From positions 186,001-250,000 of the forward strand of contig NZ_SLZK01000003.1 in the NCBI RefSeq assembly GCF_004341105.1: a stretch of 64,000 nucleotides of DNA, in the 5' to 3' direction. The notes below the pieces were generated by a model. That model saw only the letters and a list, made by a program, of their open reading frames with translations. It was not told where the DNA came from and did no database searches. Position 1 is the stretch's first letter, and each line of letters starts with the position of its first letter. Below are positions 57,913 through 64,000 of the stretch, one piece after another. This stretch comes from Rhizobium sp. BK418 (GTDB taxonomy: Bacteria > Pseudomonadota > Alphaproteobacteria > Rhizobiales > Rhizobiaceae). The position numbers were made by a program, and so were the translations under genes.

Positions 57913-58386
57913 ATGAGAAACGAATTCGACTTCGCACCCTTCTACCGCTCGAGCATCGGCTTCGACCGCGTTTTCAACCTTCTGAACAATCCGCAGCGTC
58001 TGCAGGCCATCGACACCTGGCCGCCCTACGACATCGTCAAGACCGGCGATAACGATTATCGCATCCAGATGGCGGTCGCAGGTTTTGCCGATAGCGATCT
58101 GGACGTCACTCAGGAACGCAACGTGCTGGTCGTGAAAGGCGAGAAGAACGAGGAAAAGCAGGGCGACTATCTGCATCGCGGCATTGCCGGCCGTTCCTTC
58201 GAACGGCGCTTCGAACTTGCCGACCATGTCCGCGTCGAAAACGCCTCGCTGACGAACGGCCTTCTGACCATCGCGCTGAAGCGCGAAATCCCTGAAGAGA
58301 TGAAGCCGCGCAAGATTGCAATCGGCGCCGCCGAGGGCTCCCATGCGCCGATGCAGATGATCGAAGGCGAAAAGAACGTCGCTTAA
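57913..58386 (+). CDS. Small heat-shock protein Hsp20 (IbpA-like)
   Basis: 157 residues from ATG 57913 behind GGAGGA. ATP-independent chaperone that holds unfolding proteins. N-terminal FYRSSIGFDRVFNLL, alpha-crystallin domain WPPYDIVKTGDNDYRIQMAV to GLLTIALKREIPEEMKPRKI, with the A-x-x-x-n-G-v-L type motif ASLTNGLL; the I-x-I-like C-terminal contact is KIAIG. Probably controlled by RpoH and by the ROSE-like leader. Confidence 0.95.
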   Translation: MRNEFDFAPFYRSSIGFDRVFNLLNNPQRLQAIDTWPPYDIVKTGDNDYRIQMAVAGFADSDLDVTQERNVLVVKGEKNEEKQGDYLHRGIAGRSFERRFELADHVRVENASLTNGLLTIALKREIPEEMKPRKIAIGAAEGSHAPMQMIEGEKNVA

Positions 58387-58444
58387 TCGGAGGGGGAGCG
58401 AGGAGCCGGTGCGATAAGGTGGCGCTGGCTCCTATCTGCAGGAC

Positions 58445-58693
58445 ATGAAAACGATCGATGTTCGAAAACCGCAGCCGTTCGACGCGCACGATCTTTCCGT
58501 CTGCCAGCCTGTTTTCGATACTGTTGTAAAAGAGGCAGGCATCGACAAAGCCTCTGAAGAGGCGGCGCGGATTGCCGCAATCATGGTGGAGCTTTATCGG
58601 CAAGGCGTGCGCGATCCGGAGCATCTGCGGATCATGGTTGAAGGCGCTCGAGGTCTCTTCAGCCGTCAGGAGACTGTCGACGCAATCGCTTGA
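58445..58693 (+). CDS. Small hypothetical protein downstream of hsp20
   Basis: 82 residues, soluble, helical (FDTVVKEAGIDKASEEAARI, then AAIMVELYRQGVRDPEHL). No domain recognised. GCAGGAC lies just before the ATG. It follows hsp20 by 58 bases on the same strand and may share its transcript. Confidence 0.68.
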   Translation: MKTIDVRKPQPFDAHDLSVCQPVFDTVVKEAGIDKASEEAARIAAIMVELYRQGVRDPEHLRIMVEGARGLFSRQETVDAIA

Positions 58694-58987
58694 CCGGTGA
58701 CTGGCTGAGCCCGCTGACTGGCTGAGCAGTGTGAGCGACCGCCTGCTGCGAGCAGGCGGCGGAGATCGCAAAGTCGAAGGCCAATCAGCTCGCTTGCCAC
58801 CAGCCTCGTCGCTGGTGCCGCGGCGATTTGCTTCCATTGCAAGACGGTGAGATTGATATCACACTGACTGCCGCTCATCGGAGAATAGAGAGTGCCGAAA
58901 GCGACGCGTCGCCCGACGGTCATTCGATCGCCGATGAGGCCAACGTTGCGGCTTGCTCTATCGCGAAGCACTTGCGGGGGTCATCCA

Positions 58988-59890
58988 ATGTCGCTTGTCT
59001 ACAGACCTGCACGGGCCGACGATCTGGCCGCGACCGATGTTCTGGTGGTTGCCAGCATCAACGATCTTACCGTTCGGCATGGCTTTGGCAGGATGGCTGC
59101 AGCAAGCCCTCCCAATTTTCAGCTGTTTTCGCTGCAGGACGACCCTGATGGCCTATGGGTCGCGGAAGAGAATGGGGAAATTCTCGGCTTTGCCTGGAGC
59201 TGGGTTTGCGGCGATGTCTGGTTCCTCGCCCAGCTGTTCGTCGATCCCGCCCGGCAGGGGCAGGGCATCGGAAACGAACTCCTGGAGCGAACCATGGAGC
59301 ACGCCCGCAAATCGGGGGCTATCCACAAGGCGCTGATCACCTTCACTTTCAATCGCGTGTCGCAGGGTCTCTACATGCGGCACGGCCTCTTTCCCAAGAC
59401 GCCGATCTACTTTTTCAATGCCACGCGCGAACGGGTGAAGCAGACGCTGCCGGAACCGCCATTGCGTGCCATCGCGATCGACAGCAGCGCAGCGACGATG
59501 AACAATCTTGCCGAGATCGATCTCCGTGCCATAGGCGCCTCGCGGGAGAAGCATCACCGCTACCTGCTCAGTGATCCCGCGACCACAGGGGTTCTGCTTT
59601 ATGCCGGCGATGGCCCTGTCGGCTATGGCTACATCAGCTCCAATGGGCATATCGGTCCCCTCGCGGTCATGCGGACCGACGTTCTTCGCGATGCCTTTGC
59701 GACCATGTTGACGCTGGCGGCAGATGGCTCTGCCGAAACGATATCGGCGTTCCTGCCGGGCACATGCGACAGCGCCTTGAGCCTCGCCATCAGGCAGGGC
59801 ATGCGGATCACCTTTCCGATGTTATTGATGGCATCGCCCGGCTACGGCGACTGGATGCAGTATCTGCCGCGAAATCCAGGCTTCATGTGA
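58988..59890 (+). CDS. GNAT acetyltransferase with two GNAT-like domains
   Basis: 300 residues from ATG 58988. The first GNAT domain (about 1-150) is complete: YRPARADDLAATDVLV, acetyl-CoA loop VDPARQGQGIGNELLERTM and SQGLYMRHGLFPKTP. The second (about 155-295) is diverged and lacks the Q/RxxGxG/A loop, as in many tandem GNATs. Substrate unknown. The upstream 290 bases contain no supported gene. Confidence 0.88.
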   Translation: MSLVYRPARADDLAATDVLVVASINDLTVRHGFGRMAAASPPNFQLFSLQDDPDGLWVAEENGEILGFAWSWVCGDVWFLAQLFVDPARQGQGIGNELLERTMEHARKSGAIHKALITFTFNRVSQGLYMRHGLFPKTPIYFFNATRERVKQTLPEPPLRAIAIDSSAATMNNLAEIDLRAIGASREKHHRYLLSDPATTGVLLYAGDGPVGYGYISSNGHIGPLAVMRTDVLRDAFATMLTLAADGSAETISAFLPGTCDSALSLAIRQGMRITFPMLLMASPGYGDWMQYLPRNPGFM

Positions 59891-59940
59891 TCTGCGATCT
59901 GCCAGTGCCGCGCGCAATGGCTGTAAAGCGCAGCCGATAT

Positions 59941-60375
59941 TCACACATAGAAATCGAGGTCGTGCAGTGCGGCCCTTACCTCGAGCAGCAAGGTCACCAG
60001 GGAAGCGGCGAAGAACAGAAGCGCGATCGAGAACATGAGAGCTGCGCCGTATTCATGCCTGAAATTCAGGAATGAGCTCGCGAACGCCAATATGACGAGC
60101 ACGGTCGTGAAGATTCCGCTCATCACGGCGTATTCTATTGCCTTGTTGAGCAATCGCGCACGCCGCTTCAATCGCGGAAGGACAGTTTTCATGTGGCTGC
60201 GGCCAGGGTCGCCGTCAGGCAGAGCGTTTAAAACATTACTGCGATCCACGATCCGGTTCATGCGCGTGATCAAGACCGAGATGAATGCTGCTACAGCACC
60301 CAACAGAAAGGCAGGGGCAGTCGCCTGCGAGATCACGCGTGAGATCTGTTCAGCGGTCGCTACTTCGCTCAGCAT
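59941..60375 (-). CDS. DUF2721 membrane protein
   Basis: 144 residues with three membrane helices (APAFLLGAVAAFISVLITRM; AVMSGIFTTVLVILAFASSF; ALMFSIALLFFAASLVTLLL) and the DUF2721 motif ITRMNRIVDRSN after the first helix. AAAGGAAA precedes the start. Function unknown. Convergent with the GNAT gene and 49 bases from the end of the TPR gene on the same strand. Confidence 0.85.
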   Translation of the reverse strand: MLSEVATAEQISRVISQATAPAFLLGAVAAFISVLITRMNRIVDRSNVLNALPDGDPGRSHMKTVLPRLKRRARLLNKAIEYAVMSGIFTTVLVILAFASSFLNFRHEYGAALMFSIALLFFAASLVTLLLEVRAALHDLDFYV

Positions 60376-60424
60376 AATATTTCCTTTTGATTGTTTATTG
60401 GCGCCTCCGCGCGATACCTTGCAA

Positions 60425-62149
60425 TCACTCCGAAAATTGCAAGCCGGCCTTCTTCAGCGAGCCCAGGAAAGATGCGATGTCTTCGGGCCGGGTGAAGCGC
60501 AGGGCCGCTTCGGCGCGGAGGTTCCGCACCAGGGCCGGCTCATGCTCGACGAGCCAGGCGCGCTCGCGATCGGCAAGCGCTTCGTCACCCGTTTCGGCGA
60601 AAATCGCGATCGCAATGACGTGATAGAGAGCGTTTGCGGGCACATCCGCCTTTCTGATCCACATCGCTGCCTCCTCATAATCCCCATGGAAATATGAGCA
60701 AAGGGCGAGTGCCGCTTCATAATATGCAGGAGGCCCCGCATTGCGCTCCCACGCCTTCGCCACCAGGGCGCACCCTTCGTTCCAGTTTCCGGACATTGCC
60801 AGCCGATAGCCGTATTCGCCCATGAGCTCGGTATCGTTTGGATTGATAGAAATCGCCCTGGCGCCCACTTTCATGGCTGCATCGACTTCCTTCCGGAGAT
60901 AGAGCGCGAACATCTGCGCCTGCAGCCCCCGGACATTCAAGGGTTCCAGTTCCACCGCGCGCCGTGCAGCGGTAAGGGCCTGATCGATCAATGCCGGCGA
61001 TCGGACAGGATCGATAGGGTAGCCAAAGCGGGCCTCGTCGATGAGCGTCAGCGACAGTAGCGCCCAGGCGGTCGCGTAGTCGGGAAAGCGTTCTACGGCC
61101 TTCTCGAGACACGAGCGGACCGACGGGCGAACTCTTCCATCGAAGCTGGCGCGATAGGAATAGTAGGAAAGCGTGCAGGCATAGGCGGCCCAGTCGTCCG
61201 GAGGGTTCGGAACGGCACGCTTCGCATCGGCCTGAAAGATGACCCCGTAGGCCTGCGCCAGGGTTGTTGCTACGTTGCTGGCAATGTCGGCCTGGGACTT
61301 CAGCAGATCGCCAACGGTTGTCGCGCCGTCATAGCTCGCGGCCCAGAGCACGGTCCCGTTCGGACTGCTGCGGAGGCTGACCTGCAGCCGGAAGGTATCA
61401 GCCGACGTATAGAGGCTTCCGCCGAGCACGTATCGAACCTGGCGTTCGGTCTCGGGACCGGGGGATTGAACGACGACGATGTCCTTGAATTTGGACAGTC
61501 CGCTGACGACCTCCTGCGTGAGGCCGCGAGCCAACGCTGCGGAACCTTCCTTGCCGGACAGGTCCTCGAACCATTCGACCGCCAGATGCGGTCTTTCCGG
61601 ACCGCTCGCGATGGGCCGAGGAGAAATCACCTGCCACCACAGCATGAGAACGGCAGCGGCCACTATCGCTGCTGCAGCCATGCCGGCTGCCATCATCACA
61701 GGCAGCCGGTGAACTGTCCTTGCCGGCGGCGGCGCCATCGGAGGGGCGGCGGACGCCTCCTGGTCGCCGGGACTTGGAGAGCGATGCAGGGAAAACGTCG
61801 GAACATAGGCGCCCTTCGGTATGCTGATGTGGATGGGGTCAGCCAGACCGGCGGTCAGATAATACCGTTCGAGCGAGCGCCTGAGATGGCCTGCCTCGAC
61901 ACGGACAATGGGATCGGCCTGCGGATCGAAGGAGGCGTCGCGGCCAAATACCTCCACGGCGATCGAGTAGGCCTTGATACGCATTCCGCGCCCGCACAAG
62001 GTTTCGTTCACGACATAGCTGAGAAATCGGCGCTCCCGATCGGTGGCGTCAAAATCAACGCTGCCAAGTATCAGGGCAAGCTGTTCGCGGCAGGCGTCGA
62101 CGGGAAGACCCGACGCATCGGTTGCGCCGTTTCGGGTTCCTGCTTCCAT
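60425..62149 (-). CDS. Winged-helix/TPR membrane signalling protein
   Basis: 574 residues from ATG 62149 with GGGGCG upstream. N-terminal winged-helix-like domain (about 25-100: RERRFLSYVVNETL, FDPQADPIVRVEAGHLRRSL, ISIPKGAYVPTF), one membrane helix (VMMAAGMAAAAIVAAAVLML, about 153-172), a TolB-N-like domain (LAVEWFEDLSGKEGSAALAR, DIVVVQSPG, YVLGGSLYTSADTFRLQVSL) and C-terminal tetratricopeptide repeats (about 350-560). This plan is known from rhizobial and caulobacterial proteins annotated as adenylate-cyclase-like or CadC-like, but no cyclase domain is present. Probably a membrane-bound DNA-binding sensor; ligand and targets unknown. Confidence 0.83.
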   Translation of the reverse strand: MEAGTRNGATDASGLPVDACREQLALILGSVDFDATDRERRFLSYVVNETLCGRGMRIKAYSIAVEVFGRDASFDPQADPIVRVEAGHLRRSLERYYLTAGLADPIHISIPKGAYVPTFSLHRSPSPGDQEASAAPPMAPPPARTVHRLPVMMAAGMAAAAIVAAAVLMLWWQVISPRPIASGPERPHLAVEWFEDLSGKEGSAALARGLTQEVVSGLSKFKDIVVVQSPGPETERQVRYVLGGSLYTSADTFRLQVSLRSSPNGTVLWAASYDGATTVGDLLKSQADIASNVATTLAQAYGVIFQADAKRAVPNPPDDWAAYACTLSYYSYRASFDGRVRPSVRSCLEKAVERFPDYATAWALLSLTLIDEARFGYPIDPVRSPALIDQALTAARRAVELEPLNVRGLQAQMFALYLRKEVDAAMKVGARAISINPNDTELMGEYGYRLAMSGNWNEGCALVAKAWERNAGPPAYYEAALALCSYFHGDYEEAAMWIRKADVPANALYHVIAIAIFAETGDEALADRERAWLVEHEPALVRNLRAEAALRFTRPEDIASFLGSLKKAGLQFSE

Positions 62150-62284
62150 GACGAACGCCCCCCAGCTTCGCATAGCGGGGCTCGACCGTTTCCGACCTTT
62201 ACCCCTATATTTCATGTTAATTACATGCCATTTCTGGGTGCGGCAAGAGTTTGGAGTATAGTAATCGCAATTTTGGATTGCGAT

Positions 62285-62557
62285 ATGACGACCCTAAAGG
62301 AAACCAGGCAAGCAATTCTGTCGTCGGTCCTTCGCCGGTTCCCCGAGCGCGAATTCAATATTCGTCGGATGATGGAGAAGGATCAGACCTTCTTCGATCT
62401 ATGTGAGGAACTTGCCGTCGCTGAAGATGCCCTCGCAAATGTGGATCAGTTTCCTCCGGCAATACGTTCGGAAAGACGGGCCGAGTGGCAGGACCTCGTC
62501 GACCGCCTGGCAAAGGAAATAGACGGCGCGCTGCAGAATACGCGAAATCGCATCTGA
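62285..62557 (+). CDS. Small hypothetical protein, 90 residues
   Basis: Soluble helical protein (FPEREFNIRRMMEKDQTFFD, LCEELAVAEDALANVD). No ribosome-binding site is obvious except a GGATTG about 8 bases upstream. It diverges from the TPR gene. The pattern FNIRRMMEKDQTFFDLCEE looks conserved among proteobacterial small proteins of unknown function. Confidence 0.72.
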   Translation: MTTLKETRQAILSSVLRRFPEREFNIRRMMEKDQTFFDLCEELAVAEDALANVDQFPPAIRSERRAEWQDLVDRLAKEIDGALQNTRNRI

Positions 62558-62831
62558 TCCATTCGCTCGAGCGCTCGGACTGCGGCAGCGTCCTCGTGCG
62601 CGGCCCAGACGATGCGCGCCTGCAGGGCCAACAGCAATTCTCTATCGAGTTCCTGGCGGTTGGCACTAAGCGCTTGCGGATGACATCGCACGTTCTCCCG
62701 CCGCCGGCAGTTCAAGAACCTCGGGCTCAGCCTGGCCGCCACGCCCACGCGCACAGTTAATAACTGTAACATACCTCCACAACTCCCGGTGGGCTGTCCA
62801 TGGTACTGTCGGTATTTCGCAGCAGGAGCTC
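62558..62831. other. Intergenic region, no supported gene
   Basis: 274 bases between the 90-residue gene and the DUF1254 gene. Frames exist on both strands but none has a credible ribosome-binding site or recognisable family sequence. Confidence 0.4.
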
Positions 62832-64000
62832 ATGATGAATATCACCCGTCGTAACCTGACTTTCGCCGGCCTCGGCCTACTCGCCGGAACCGCAATCTCT
62901 CCAGCCCGCGCGGAATTCGGCGAAGGAGGATTGCAGATCGGCGAGGATCTGGAGGACTTCTGGATCGCAACCGACGCATATATCTATGGCTACCCTCTGG
63001 TGACGATGGAGATGACCCGCCGCGTCATGACCAACGTTCCCGAGGTCAAGGGTACCCGTGGTCCCATGGGACATATCATCAAGCTGCGGGAGTACCCGGA
63101 CGCCTCTTTCAAGGACGTGACGGCACCGAATGCCGATACCCTGTATACGACCTCCTTCTTCGATGTCGGCAAGGAGCCCTACGTGCTGAGCGTGCCGGAC
63201 ATGAAGGACCGCTATTTCCTGCTGCCGATGCTCGATGGATGGACGAATGTCTTCCAGGTGCCGGGCAAGCGGACGACGGGCACCGGCGCGCAGACCTACG
63301 CCATCACGGCTCCCGGCTGGAGCGGGACGCTTCCCGAAGGGATCACGAAATACGAGTCCCCGACCAATTTGGTCTGGCTGCTCGGCCGCATCTACTGCAC
63401 GGGAACGCCCGAGGACTATGCCGAGGTCCATAAGCTGCAGGACGAATTCAAGCTGGTCCCGCTCAGCGCCTATGGCAAAGACTATACGCCGCCACCCGGC
63501 AAGGCCGATCCGTCGATCGACATGAAGACGGCCGTGCGCGACCAGGTCAACCGCTTGAGCGCGGTCGAATATTTCACGCTTCTTGCAGATCTGATGAAGA
63601 CGAACCCGCCGTCAGACGCCGATGCGCCGGCCCTGGAGCGCTTTGCGCGGATAGGATTGGTCGCGGGCAAGGACTTCGACGCCAGCAAGCTGAAGGCGGA
63701 CTTCCAGAAGCGGATCCCCGCCATCGGATTCGATCGGATCATGCTGCAGTTCAAGATCAACAGTCATGTTCAGGACATCAATGGCTGGGCATTCACGACT
63801 AAGACCGGGCTGTACGGAACTGACTACCTGATGCGGGCGCTCGTCACGGCGATCGGTCTCGGCGCCAACAGACCCCAGGACGCCGTCTATCCGACGTCCC
63901 AAAAGGACGCTCATGGACGGCCTTACGACGGCCGAAAGAAATACGTCATGCACTTCGAAAAGGGGAAGACGCCGCCGGTTTCGGGCTTCTGGTCGCTCAC
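62832..64000 (+). CDS. DUF1254/DUF1214 protein, exported (3' end outside window)
   Basis: 389 residues visible, open at the window end. GGAG lies just before ATG 62832 (ATG 62835 also possible). Twin-arginine-like signal (TRRNLTFAGLGLLAGTAIS), then a DUF1254 domain (DAYIYGYPLVTMEMTRRVM, TAPNADTLYTTSFFDVGKEP, YFLLPMLDGWTNVFQVPGKR) and the beginning of DUF1214 (KKYVMHFEKGKTPPVSGFW). Periplasmic protein family of unknown biochemical function, often present in several copies. Confidence 0.9.
   Translation, partial: MMNITRRNLTFAGLGLLAGTAISPARAEFGEGGLQIGEDLEDFWIATDAYIYGYPLVTMEMTRRVMTNVPEVKGTRGPMGHIIKLREYPDASFKDVTAPNADTLYTTSFFDVGKEPYVLSVPDMKDRYFLLPMLDGWTNVFQVPGKRTTGTGAQTYAITAPGWSGTLPEGITKYESPTNLVWLLGRIYCTGTPEDYAEVHKLQDEFKLVPLSAYGKDYTPPPGKADPSIDMKTAVRDQVNRLSAVEYFTLLADLMKTNPPSDADAPALERFARIGLVAGKDFDASKLKADFQKRIPAIGFDRIMLQFKINSHVQDINGWAFTTKTGLYGTDYLMRALVTAIGLGANRPQDAVYPTSQKDAHGRPYDGRKKYVMHFEKGKTPPVSGFWSL

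Noticed and set aside
62446..62772. 108-codon minus-strand frame opposite the 90-residue gene
   Set aside because: No ribosome-binding site, overlaps a better-supported gene and has no family sequence.
1..64000. CRISPR arrays, tRNA or rRNA genes, prophage, insertion sequences
   Set aside because: No regularly spaced repeats, cloverleaf patterns, ribosomal RNA stretches, transposase or integrase genes were recognised.

Overview
The window looks like a chromosomal stretch from a Rhizobium-type alphaproteobacterium (Rhizobiaceae, probably Rhizobium sensu lato). The basis is high GC, a PhyR-NepR-EcfG general stress locus, an hmuPSTUV haem locus with a RirA-type iron box, a HmuQ-type haem oxygenase, an FtrA/rhodanese pair and several copies of palindromic intergenic repeats known from rhizobia. 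The assignment rests on gene content, not on a database match.

Layout. 1-5.4 kb: end of a urease operon (ureC partial, DUF2459 gene, diguanylate cyclase, ureE, ureF, ureG), facing a Crp/Fnr regulator that has a perfect anaerobox upstream. 6.2-7.6 kb: a LacI regulator and a 65-residue protein diverge from a region with three LacI-type operators. 7.7-12.2 kb: RND efflux pair. 12.7-21.4 kb and 25.1-27.8 kb: reductive pyrimidine catabolism (PreTA dihydropyrimidine dehydrogenase, dihydropyrimidinase, beta-ureidopropionase), an SsuABC/Thi-type importer and a RutR-like TetR regulator; two promoters share a RutR-like operator. Between these blocks lie a LysR/alcohol dehydrogenase pair and rhodanese/ftrA. 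28-32.3 kb: general stress response module (HWE kinase, phyR, nepR, ecfG, two stress-type membrane proteins) with four EcfG-type promoters, one of which would drive a candidate small RNA. 32.3-40.4 kb: haem uptake and use (hmuV-U-T-S-P, tonB, DUF2325 protein, 90-residue protein, hmuQ, truncated haemoglobin). 40.5-44.5 kb: TetR/SMR efflux pair, thuA remnant plus Gfo/Idh oxidoreductase, aspartyl/asparaginyl hydroxylase, DUF1236 protein. 44.7-50.3 kb: CecR-YbhGFSR-type regulator and ABC exporter in one overlapping operon. 50.5-64 kb: short-chain dehydrogenases, an orphan E2-type acyltransferase, ICMT-like methyltransferase, lipoproteins, L,D-transpeptidase, methyltransferase, a small heat-shock gene behind a ROSE-like RNA thermometer, GNAT protein, a winged-helix/TPR signalling protein and the start of a DUF1254 protein.

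How it fits together. Much of the window is nitrogen and metal housekeeping: urease accessory functions, pyrimidine nitrogen recovery and haem iron recovery. Stress circuitry sits next to it (EcfG, heat shock). The most interesting unexplained element is the three-hairpin RNA candidate at about 28.08-28.20 kb, behind an EcfG-type promoter, with a CCCCTCCC loop that could pair with Shine-Dalgarno sequences. No CRISPR array, tRNA, rRNA, prophage or intact insertion sequence was seen.
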